Positions 41,131-49,200 of a stretch of DNA of 64,000 nt are shown piece after piece. Below the pieces are notes generated by a model, which made no database searches, was not told where the DNA came from, and worked only from the letters and a program-made list of their open reading frames with translations. The translations under genes were made by a program, and so were the position numbers. How positions within the stretch are numbered: position 1 is the stretch's first letter; every line of letters begins with the position of its first letter. This DNA is from Paragorgia papillata (lineage: Eukaryota > Cnidaria > Anthozoa > Scleralcyonacea > Coralliidae): contig JAWNZC010000314.1 in the NCBI GenBank assembly GCA_035771165.1, positions 9,886,501-9,950,500 of the forward strand. The letters are read 5' to 3'.

Positions 41131-42102
41131 ATGGAAGACAAACTTTTACTTATTGACCTTGAGCTTCGAGACATTTACTACAATCCTGTAACTGGTTACC
41201 AATCTATGGAAAAACTTTACCAAGCTGCTGTAAAAGAAAATCCTTCAATAACCCGAAAACTGGTTAGAGAATGGTTGCACAGCCAAAGGGTTTTTACATT
41301 GCACAAACCTATCAAAAAACCAAGAAAATACCAGAAAATATTTGTTAAAAATCTTGCTGACCAGATGCAAATGGACTTGGTGGATATGGCAAAATTTGGT
41401 TCTGAAAATAATGATCAAAAGTGGATCCTGACAGGTATTGAAATTTTGTCAAGATTTGGTTTCGCTGTCCCTGTCCATAGAAAAAGTACTGTTGCTATGG
41501 TGCCAGGTGTTTCCAAAATGTTGGAAGAATTTAAGAAAAGATTTGGCAAATATCCAGAAACAGTCCAGTTTGACGAGGGAAAGGAGTTCTATAATGTTGG
41601 GGTAAAAACTCTTTTGAAATCTTTAAACATAGAATATTTTTCATCCAAATCCCACAGAAAGGCTGCACTTGTGGAAAGATTTAACAGGACTTTGAAAACA
41701 CGGATGTGGAAATTTTTTACTTTTAAAGGGAACAAGAAGTGGTTGGATAGTTTGGACAAGTTTGTGGAAAGTTACAACAACACAATCCACAGCACCATTA
41801 AAATGAAACCCAAAGATGTCAATGATACCAACCAATCCCAAGTTTTCTTTACACTGTACGGAATCCCACCTCTTGAAAAAGATATAAAACCAAAATTCAA
41901 AATTGGGGATCATGTCAGGATCCAAAAATACAGAAAAAACTTTGCAAAAGGATATGACCCAAATTTTACAAATGAAATTTTTACTGTGTCAGCGGTTTTC
42001 AGGGGAGTTCCTGTCATGTATAGAATTCGGGATAAGGAGGAGGACATTATGGGAAAATTTTATGGCGAGGAGTTGGCAAAAGTTGTTGGAGATCAAACAT
42101 AA
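41131..42102 (+). CDS. INT: Maverick integrase (rve, DDE)
   Basis: 323 residues. An N-terminal helical, basic region (to about 70), then the retrovirus-type catalytic core with D82 in QMDLVDM, D148 in QFDEGKEF and E182 in ALVERFNRTLK, 33 residues apart. A C-terminal SH3/chromo-like region (about 265-318) has FKIGDHVRI. It would insert the linear element into host DNA with a 6-bp stagger, consistent with the ACCATG duplication. All three acidic residues are intact. No reverse transcriptase or gag lies nearby, so it is not part of an LTR element. The start is in AAATAAATG. Confidence 0.93.
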   Translation: MEDKLLLIDLELRDIYYNPVTGYQSMEKLYQAAVKENPSITRKLVREWLHSQRVFTLHKPIKKPRKYQKIFVKNLADQMQMDLVDMAKFGSENNDQKWILTGIEILSRFGFAVPVHRKSTVAMVPGVSKMLEEFKKRFGKYPETVQFDEGKEFYNVGVKTLLKSLNIEYFSSKSHRKAALVERFNRTLKTRMWKFFTFKGNKKWLDSLDKFVESYNNTIHSTIKMKPKDVNDTNQSQVFFTLYGIPPLEKDIKPKFKIGDHVRIQKYRKNFAKGYDPNFTNEIFTVSAVFRGVPVMYRIRDKEEDIMGKFYGEELAKVVGDQT

Positions 42103-42109
42103 ATAAATA

Positions 42110-43477
42110 ATGGATGAAAACATTGGAATGGATAATTTTGGAATGTCTGACATACCAGGTGATGAGACAGGAACAGCAGAAACCAATTTTGGTGGAACCT
42201 TTGAAGAATCTTTTAACCGTTCCTATTTTAAAGAGCTCGACGATCTTTTTGAAGAGTTTGAAAATGTTTATGGGGTTGATGATGACCCTAGACTTGTTAA
42301 CCGAGATGAAAGAGAAAAAATTCTTGAAAGACTTACTAAAAGGCCTGTACAATTTAAAGAAGAGTCGGATGATGCATTCAGGAAAAGAATGAAGAGCTAT
42401 TTAGGGGAAATAAGCAGACGACAAAGTTTAGATGTTACAAACCAAAAGAAAGAATTTTTTTATGATGAGTTAAGACAAACAGTAGTTGGGAATGATGGCA
42501 AGGCAAGCAAAAAATTATTAAAAGATTGTGCATTTGCATTTGATCCAAAAACATTTGAGGTTGATGGAATTAAGTTTGAAAAGGTACTAGTTCTTGTTAA
42601 AGATGCTAACACCGGAGAATTTGAATATTCAAAAGGAAAAGGATTAAAAGTTGAAATGAAAGTTAAAAAATTTAAGGATTTGTTAAAACAAGCAAGTGTC
42701 GAACATTCAAAAACTGGAGTTGGGAAAATAGAGGAGAATCTTAACATACCCCCACAAGCAGCCGAAGCAATCCAAAGAGAAGTTGCCAGGGATTTGGGTA
42801 ATGAAGTAACAATATTGATGGATACCTTGTTTGCCAATGCAAAAGAAGATGAATTTGATAGCAACCTTAGTAACCTTATGGGAACAGTAAAAGACAAAAC
42901 TGCTCAAATTAATCAGCTATCAGGACGTGACAGGTGGGAATTCATAGAAGGTAACAAAGTTGCTGCCGAAGCCAATGAAAACCTTTACACTGACAAAGCC
43001 AATGCAGAACAAGACCCAGTTGTAAAAGAATTTTACAAAGGGATGGCAAATGTGTGCAAGGTAAAAGCTGATGAAATGAGACTGTTAAATAATGAAAAAC
43101 CAAAGGAAAAAGCAACAGAACAAATGATGGAAGATCATGTCATAACCAGATTTGAAAAATTTAAAGAATGGGCCAAACAAAACATGGGAGTATCTGCAGC
43201 AATAGCCATTTCCATAGCTGGAATCATAACAACTGTTGCACTGGCTGGAAAAGCTGCTGTTGTAACAACTGCAAAGGCAACAGGAGCACTTGGCAAAGCA
43301 TTGGCAAAACTTGCAAAAGCTGCTTGGCCCGTATTGGCACCAATTTTGAGCATATTGGCAACTGCATTATCATGGGGAGCAAAAGGATTAGCATGGTTGG
43401 CAAAAAATTTGTGGGTTCTTGCAATAGGTTTGACATATTTTGTTTACACAGAATACAAAAATTATAAAAAAAAATAA
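42110..43477 (+). CDS. Large virion-type protein with hydrophobic C-terminus, 455 aa
   Basis: Residues 1-360 are charged and helical. Residues about 363-450 contain several Ala/Gly-rich hydrophobic helices (VSAAIAISIAGIITTVALAG, LSILATALSWGAKGLAWLA, LWVLAIGLTYFVYTEY) separated by Lys, ending in a basic tail. This layout suggests a membrane-active or membrane-anchored virion protein, perhaps for penetration; that is inference. The start (ATAAATAATG) is 7 bp after the integrase stop. A similar C-terminal arrangement is familiar from other animal Mavericks as I recall it. Confidence 0.7.
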   Translation: MDENIGMDNFGMSDIPGDETGTAETNFGGTFEESFNRSYFKELDDLFEEFENVYGVDDDPRLVNRDEREKILERLTKRPVQFKEESDDAFRKRMKSYLGEISRRQSLDVTNQKKEFFYDELRQTVVGNDGKASKKLLKDCAFAFDPKTFEVDGIKFEKVLVLVKDANTGEFEYSKGKGLKVEMKVKKFKDLLKQASVEHSKTGVGKIEENLNIPPQAAEAIQREVARDLGNEVTILMDTLFANAKEDEFDSNLSNLMGTVKDKTAQINQLSGRDRWEFIEGNKVAAEANENLYTDKANAEQDPVVKEFYKGMANVCKVKADEMRLLNNEKPKEKATEQMMEDHVITRFEKFKEWAKQNMGVSAAIAISIAGIITTVALAGKAAVVTTAKATGALGKALAKLAKAAWPVLAPILSILATALSWGAKGLAWLAKNLWVLAIGLTYFVYTEYKNYKKK

Positions 43478-43491
43478 CATCATAATAATAA

Positions 43492-44007
43492 ATGAATACA
43501 GAATACGCAACAATGAATGACGAAAAAAATGAAGAATCCCAAGAACCGCAAAACTTGACACTTAGGGAAGATCTAATTCGCCTATCCTTTGCAAAGGAGA
43601 TCAAATATTCGGAAGCATATCTTAAAAAAGCTTCGATGAACCAACTTGAAAAAATTAAGTTAAATTATGAAAGAACCCAACTTGACAAAACCACAACTTT
43701 GTTAACAGAAACCCTTGTAACCAAATTTTCAGAGTTATTGGAGCAACTGGATTTGGTACAAGATGACGAAAAGCTGGATGCAGAATTATCATCAAACAAA
43801 CTTTTCTGTGATGATGTTAGGTCCTTGGTTAGAAAAATTTCGCCCTATATTCCAATGATTGGTTTACTCACTGGTGGCATCATTATTGCTAAACATGTGT
43901 GGGATAAGGGAGGAACTTTAAATAAAAAAGATGTTACAGTACAAAATAATGAAAATTCTTTTGAAAACAGCAGTGGTGGCAGTTCTGTTGATCCCGATAA
44001 CAGTTGA
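43492..44007 (+). CDS. Single-pass membrane protein, 171 aa
   Basis: A helical, charged N-terminal part (1-110), one hydrophobic helix (IPMIGLLTGGIIIAKHVW, about 122-140), then an Asn/Ser-rich tail. The start is in AATAAATG, 14 bp after the previous stop; a 9-bp hairpin follows at 44033. Layout resembles the 123-aa protein at 34859. Probably a virion membrane component. Confidence 0.65.
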   Translation: MNTEYATMNDEKNEESQEPQNLTLREDLIRLSFAKEIKYSEAYLKKASMNQLEKIKLNYERTQLDKTTTLLTETLVTKFSELLEQLDLVQDDEKLDAELSSNKLFCDDVRSLVRKISPYIPMIGLLTGGIIIAKHVWDKGGTLNKKDVTVQNNENSFENSSGGSSVDPDNS

Positions 44008-44032
44008 GTTGATATTGCTTAAAATTTTGTTC

Positions 44033-44060
44033 TTTTCATAATCTTGTTGGGTTATGAAAA
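44033..44060 (+). terminator. Intergenic hairpin TTTTCATAA/TTATGAAAA
   Basis: 9-bp perfect stem with loop TCTTGTTGGG, 25 bp after a stop. The loop resembles TCCTTTGTTGGG at 45999-46010. Confidence 0.65.
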
Positions 44061-44099
44061 AATTGAATTTAAAAGAATGGTTTTTAAAAATAACAATAA

Positions 44100-44945
44100 A
44101 TGAGAATCAAAGAAATGTTAAAATTTGAAGCTGAACTTTTAAAAGACGAGTTGCATGAAAAATTGCATGAACTTTATACCCCGAAATCGGACTCGCATTT
44201 ATCATTGTCAGAATTACAAACTTTGGCTTTTAAAAATGGAATAACAACTGATCCATTAACACGCAAAACATTGTCCGAAAAGCTTGAAATTCCATACCAA
44301 CCCCACCCAAAACCAGGTAAACCGGATTACTATGATTGGGTTCCAGTTAAAATAACATTCAAAGAGGTTGATGGAACTGGAGAAATATTTTTTCCAAGTA
44401 TGGTTGATGCTGCTAACGCTATTGGGAAAAAAAGACCCCAAATCATCCAATACCATCTCAACAACAAAAAAACAGTTGAGTATAATGGAAAGTTTTGGGT
44501 TATTAGTCGTTCAATTCCTATACAAAGCAGATTCCACAACGAAGTGTTAGAAAATGAAATAAAACATTTGCAGAAACGACTTAGTGGTTTTAATTTAGAA
44601 ATGTCTAAGCTCATACAACCCACTCCAATTCCAAGACCAGAGTTGCTTGATCTAGCCACCGAAATTGGAATTCCTGATCCAAACAGTCTTACCAATAAAA
44701 CCCTTTGTAACAAACTTGGTTTACCTTTCGTTCCATTTAAATATTTAGGTAACACAAACCTCAATCCTGTCAAAATCCTATTTACAGCAGTGGTACCTTT
44801 AAAAAAAGAAACAATTGAGTTCCAAAGCATGAGGCAGGCAGCCTTAGCATTGGAAAAAAAAAGTTCGAATAGTATCAAATATTATATTAATAACAAATCA
44901 ACTGTGTGGTACAATGATAAATATTGGCTTGTTAGCAAAAAATAA
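44100..44945 (+). CDS. Duplicated NUMOD1-like DNA-binding protein, 281 aa
   Basis: It contains two copies of a module of about 110 residues: a short helical segment (LSELQTLAFKNGIT..., ELLDLATEIGIPD...), then VKITF/VKILF, an FPSMVDAANAIGKK or FQSMRQAALALEKK helix pair, YHLNNKK/YYINNKS and a closing NGKFWVIS or NDKYWLVS. The second half is like NUMOD1 helix-turn-helix modules, which bind DNA beside homing endonucleases. The first half is faintly SAP-like. No nuclease motif is visible. It may be a site-specific DNA-binding or regulatory protein. A third copy of the module is in the gene at 45378. The start is in AATAAATG. Confidence 0.65.
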   Translation: MRIKEMLKFEAELLKDELHEKLHELYTPKSDSHLSLSELQTLAFKNGITTDPLTRKTLSEKLEIPYQPHPKPGKPDYYDWVPVKITFKEVDGTGEIFFPSMVDAANAIGKKRPQIIQYHLNNKKTVEYNGKFWVISRSIPIQSRFHNEVLENEIKHLQKRLSGFNLEMSKLIQPTPIPRPELLDLATEIGIPDPNSLTNKTLCNKLGLPFVPFKYLGNTNLNPVKILFTAVVPLKKETIEFQSMRQAALALEKKSSNSIKYYINNKSTVWYNDKYWLVSKK

Positions 44946-44951
44946 ACACAA

Positions 44952-45245
44952 ATGGGCAACTTAAAATCAAAACCAAAAGAGAAAATAAACAAAAATCATA
45001 TTTCAAAAAAAGGATTCCAGCTGGGGCTAAGTTTTGGCAGAGAAGATTTGGTTATGGAAGGCAACTTACAAATAGGGTGGACAAACAAAACAGTAAAAAA
45101 TTATACAAAAGTTCCAAGTTGTAAAAAATCAACTTCTTTAGAATCTTTAAAAACAAATGAAATAAATGATACTGTTAACGAGAATTCAAAATTGGTGGCA
45201 ACAAATCCAGCAACAGAGGAAGGCCAGACGGAACTTTCTTCTTAG
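44952..45245 (+). CDS. Probable N-myristoylated small protein, 97 aa
   Basis: Starts MGNLKSK, with G2 and S6 fitting the N-myristoylation consensus. The rest is Lys/Asn/Thr-rich with a short beta-like segment (GFQLGLSFGREDLVMEG). No membrane helix. It would attach to a membrane through its lipid, as several viral entry and assembly proteins do. The start motif is AATAAACACAAATG, 6 bp after the previous stop. A 26-codon open frame (45264-45344) follows but lacks the start motif. Confidence 0.55.
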   Translation: MGNLKSKPKEKINKNHISKKGFQLGLSFGREDLVMEGNLQIGWTNKTVKNYTKVPSCKKSTSLESLKTNEINDTVNENSKLVATNPATEEGQTELSS

Positions 45246-45331
45246 GAAAAAATGGGTACAAAATGAAAAGGACATATGGGTTTACAACAATGAAAGACAT
45301 GAGTCATATTATTGAAATTTTAAAAAAAATC

Positions 45332-45353
45332 TCTTATTTTTAAAAAAATAAGA
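45332..45353 (+). terminator. Intergenic hairpin TCTTATTTTT/AAAAATAAGA
   Basis: A 10-bp A/T-rich stem with minimal loop, 25 bp before the next start at 45378. Confidence 0.55.
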
Positions 45354-45377
45354 AATTAAAAAGAAACCATATAATAA

Positions 45378-45881
45378 ATGACAACATTAACCCCTGAAAA
45401 CATCAATAATTATTTGCAAAACGAAGAAGAAGTTGAACTTAAAGCTGGTCGTCAAAAAAAACTTACGGAACTCAAAAAACTTTTCCAAATACGAATGCAA
45501 CTAAGAACAAGTGCAAACAAAAGACTACAAACAATACGGGAAGAAAATTTTCCACCAACATCTCTCAAAGAACTTAGACAAATAGGTTCAAAACTTGGTG
45601 TTAAAGGATCTCATTGTTTGAATTTAGAAACCATTTGCAAAAAATTGGGGATCCCAAATATCAAAAATGAAGTTTACGATAAGCACCACAGAAATGTCAT
45701 TAGGACACCTGTTAAAATAACTTTGTCCTCATTTGATGGTGTCAAAACAGAAAACATAGTGTTCCCAAGCATTTACAGAGCTGGCATAACTTTAAACAAA
45801 AATCCTAGTTACATTCCCTACTGTATCAAAAATAACAAGGAAGTTATGTTTAATGGTAAACATTGGTCCGTAAGTCGTTAA
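45378..45881 (+). CDS. Single NUMOD1-like module protein, 167 aa
   Basis: An N-terminal coiled coil (about 1-55), then TSLKELRQIGSKLGVK and a NUMOD1-like tail (VKITL, NIVFPSIYRAGITLNKN, YCIKNNKEVMFNGKHWSVS). It is paralogous to each half of the protein at 44100. The start is in ATAATAAATG. Probably DNA-binding; no nuclease residues are seen. Confidence 0.62.
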   Translation: MTTLTPENINNYLQNEEEVELKAGRQKKLTELKKLFQIRMQLRTSANKRLQTIREENFPPTSLKELRQIGSKLGVKGSHCLNLETICKKLGIPNIKNEVYDKHHRNVIRTPVKITLSSFDGVKTENIVFPSIYRAGITLNKNPSYIPYCIKNNKEVMFNGKHWSVSR

Positions 45882-45988
45882 TTTTCCAAAATCCACACTA
45901 ATAAACAGTAGCCGACTGTTTTCTAAGACTATGCTTTTGTTGATTTTTAATGTTTAGTAAGTCTGTGTATAACTTGGTCATCTTTTTT

Positions 45989-46020
45989 CAAAATTACTAT
46001 CCTTTGTTGGGTAGTAATTT
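45989..46020. terminator. Hairpin between convergent genes, AAAATTACTA/TAGTAATTTT
   Basis: 10-bp perfect stem with a 12-nt loop TCCTTTGTTGGG, followed by T on the plus strand. It is 15 bp past the minus-strand stop at 46035 and about 108 bp past the plus-strand stop at 45881. Confidence 0.68.
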
Positions 46021-46034
46021 TTTTATGAAGTTTT

Positions 46035-46181
46035 TTACAAAATTATGATCCAAATAACAAAAATAACATTCAAAATAATGACTCCAATTGTAAAAACACC
46101 CCACAACAAAACTCTGTTTACCAATCTAACAATCCTTTCGTCAACATAATTGGCAGCAGCTTCAATATCAACATTATTCAT
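46035..46181 (-). CDS. Small membrane protein, 48 aa
   Basis: A short minus-strand gene. The product begins MNNVDIEAAANYVDERIV and continues into a hydrophobic helix (VLLWGVFTIGVIILNVIFVI) ending at TAA. Its start is preceded by AAATAAAAAAATG, the element's start motif, and a strong hairpin lies just after its stop, both supporting a real gene. A tiny single-pass virion or host-membrane protein is likely. It diverges from the polymerase gene (41 bp between starts). Confidence 0.6.
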   Translation of the reverse strand: MNNVDIEAAANYVDERIVRLVNRVLLWGVFTIGVIILNVIFVIWIIIL

Positions 46182-46222
46182 TTTTTTATTTATAGAAATT
46201 TTTTTCATACACTAATAAAGGT

Positions 46223-49200
46223 ATGACTAAATACACAACTGATCCTAAATTATTAAAAATTCGGGAAGCTGCCCGTATTAGAAAACAAAGGCAGCTCAAA
46301 CGCGATAAGGAGATGAATCCCTTTAATCCCGAAAGACTCCAAAAACTTCAGGAAAAACAGAAGGAGAAGGAGTTAAAACAGGAGGAAAAACTCATTAACC
46401 AACAAGACAGATTACAAGATGATCTGAAAAAATTTCAACAAAAAACTTACAAAAAACTTGCCAAAAAGGAGCAACAAAAATGGACCAAAGAAATAAGACA
46501 AGAGGAAGCCCGACAAGACAAGTTTAAGTGGGACAAGAAGTGGAAAGGTGCTAGTAAAAAACTGAAAAAAACTCGTCAAGTCCTTGGTAACAAACTTTCA
46601 AAAGTTTTCAAGAGAAAAACTAAAATTAACAAAAAACTTCGTCAAACTGAACCAATTATGATCAAAGATTTCTTAAATGGAAAGGCAGCTCTGTATGAGA
46701 TTTCGGGTCAAAACTACAAAGACCCAATAGTATTTCTGGAACAAACAACAGCTGGGGTTGAAAAACTTATTAATGGGATTGAAAATTCCAAAAAAGTAAA
46801 GTCAACACTCATCTGTAAACTTGTCCATTATGATTATGTTGAAAGCCTTGAAGAAGTGGATCTTTTCTACTTTGGATCCAATATGAAAGCCATGACAACA
46901 GAAGAAGATGTTACAGAACTGTACAAATTATCAAAAATGGAAATGCTTGAAAACTTAGCAGCACATCAGAAAAAGGGTTCGGGATGGTCCATAAGGTCAG
47001 TTGAAAAACTCCACATCTCAATAACAAAGTACAAACCACTAAATGGTAAAAAGTACCAGCAACTCCCAAAATTCATCAGAGACAAAAAGGCAATCATCAA
47101 CCCACAAAACACCAAAGATGACTATTGTTTTCTATATGCAGTCGCAATTGCTGAAACTCTTAAAAAGGAACCAAACACAAAAAACCTGGAAAAACTTCCA
47201 CTATCCATAAAACTAATGGTTGAAAATTATGACGTCAGTGGTCTGTCATTTCCTATCAAAATTAAAGAAATATCAAAGTTTGAACAGTACAACAAAATAG
47301 GTGTAAATGTGTTAAGTTACGATGATGAAATTAAAAAAGTTTTTCAAATGCAAGTTAGCAGATCTGAACATGATGAAAGAGTTAACCTATTTTGGTGGAA
47401 TGATCATTTTAGCGCTATCAAAGACAAGGGGAAGCTCCTAACAGATCAAAATGACAATCATCAACATAAAAAATTCTTCTGCGATTTCTGTTTGAACCCT
47501 TTTGAAACAGAGGATATTTTAAACCAACATGAAACTATTTGTAGAACCCATGACGCCCAAATCCAGGAATACCCAAAAGAAGGTGTTGACAATATCATGG
47601 GGTGGGGTGGTAAAGATTTCAAAAAGACTCAAGATGTCCCATTCATCATAGTGGCTGATTCTGAGTGCATGCTGAAACCCTTAAAAACTGGGGTCAATGA
47701 CGAGTCAAAAAGTTATACCCAACCATACCAAGAACACATTCCCATCAGCTATGGTTTTAATATCATTTGTTCAGATCCATCTGTATTTCCTGGTAAGTAT
47801 GTTAGTTACACAAAACAGTATGATTTCCAGGATATTGGTCAAATGTTTGTAGAAAGTCTGGAAAAAGAAGCCATAAAGATTTGGCACACATACCTTAAAG
47901 AACCAAAGAAAATTATAATGACAGCCAAAGATGAAACAAACTTCCAAAATGCAACAGCTTGTTATGTCTGTGGTGGTCATTTTGTACAAAACACTGCAAA
48001 ATCCAAAGTCAGGGACCATGACCATTTAAATGGAAAGTACCGAGGTGCTGCCCATAACGACTGTAATTATGCAATGACAAGTGCAAGACACATCCCTGTT
48101 CTATTCCATAATTTCAGTGGATACGACAGTCATCTAATTTCAAAATATTTGGGTATCTCAAGTGGTAAACTGGGTTGCATTGCCAAAACTGAAGAAGAGT
48201 ACATTAGTGTCAACAAAACCTTTTGGATGGATGGTGGTTTTAAGAAAAATACTAAAGGGGAAACAGTCAAAAAATGGGTGCCTTTAGAATTACGATTTTT
48301 GGACTCATTAAAATTTATGTCAAGTTCTTTGGCAACACTAATGACAAACTTACCAAATAACGAGTTCCATTATACTGAGAATGGTTTCAAAGACCATCCA
48401 AAGGAACATGTGGATCTTCTGAAAAGGAAAGGAGTGTTCCCATACGAGCTTTTGACCTATCTGAAAAAGTTGGACTGTAAGGAATATCCACCACATGAAA
48501 AGTTCCATTCCAGATTAACAGGGAAAAATGTAAGCATTGAAGATTACAACCACGGTCAAAATGTTTGGAACAAGTTTGAATGCAAAAATTTAAAGGATTA
48601 CATGGAATTATACCAAAAAACTGATGTTCTTGGACTCTCAGATGTAATCCAAAGCTTTAGAAAAATGTGCAAAAAAACTTACAAACTTGACCCTATGTGG
48701 CACTACACAACTCCAGGATTGGCTTGGGATGCCTTGCTGAAAATGACGGGACAAAAGTTGGAGCTTCTAACAGACCCTGACATGTACCTTATGATCGAAA
48801 AAGGCATTCGTGGTGGGATCTCTACAATTACCCACAGATACGCAGAAGCCAACAATAAGTACATGGAAGAGTATGACCCCACAAAAGAAAGTGTTTACAT
48901 TCCATATTTGGACAAGAACAACTTATATGGTTATGCAATGATACAACCATTACCAGTTGGTGGTTTTGGATGGGTTTCAGAGAAGGAGTTGCCAAACTGG
49001 AAAAAATATCTGACAACAGAAGGGAAGGGCTGTTTTTTAGAAGTGGATCTTGAGTACCCAAAGGAGTTGCATGATCTACATAACGAAATGCCATTTGCAG
49101 CTGAAAGAATGATGATTGACAAGGTTGAAAAGCTGGTACCAAATTTGAATAACAAGGAAAAATTTGTGGTCCATTATGAGGCCCTTGATCAGATTCTGGA

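Larger units (their letters stand above)
30484..46225 (+). promoter_or_regulatory. Start-codon-proximal AATAAATG motif family (24 sites)
   Basis: Every Maverick start codon has ATAA within about 12 nt upstream. Exact TAAATG at 30489, 34859, 35590, 36817, 37457, 38129, 38370, 38655, 41131, 43492, 44100 and 45378. ATAAATAATG at 31036, 31964 and 42110. AATAAA plus a short spacer then ATG at 33448 and minus 39772 (both AATAAAAGAGATG), 35289 (AATAAAAGATG), 46223 (AATAAAGGTATG), 34546, 44952, minus 40990 and minus 46181; 30729 has AATAAGAATG. The motif could be an initiator-type promoter, as TAAATG is in poxvirus late genes, or the poly(A) signal of the preceding gene. The sequence alone does not decide. 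Confidence 0.75.

Noticed and set aside
41131..42102. Integrase as part of an LTR retrotransposon
   Set aside because: No reverse transcriptase, protease, gag or LTRs nearby. It lies among capsid and PolB genes inside the Maverick boundaries.
45264..45344. 26-codon plus-strand frame between the myristoylated-type gene and the next gene
   Set aside because: No start motif and no recognisable feature, and its end runs into a hairpin. Left as non-coding spacer.
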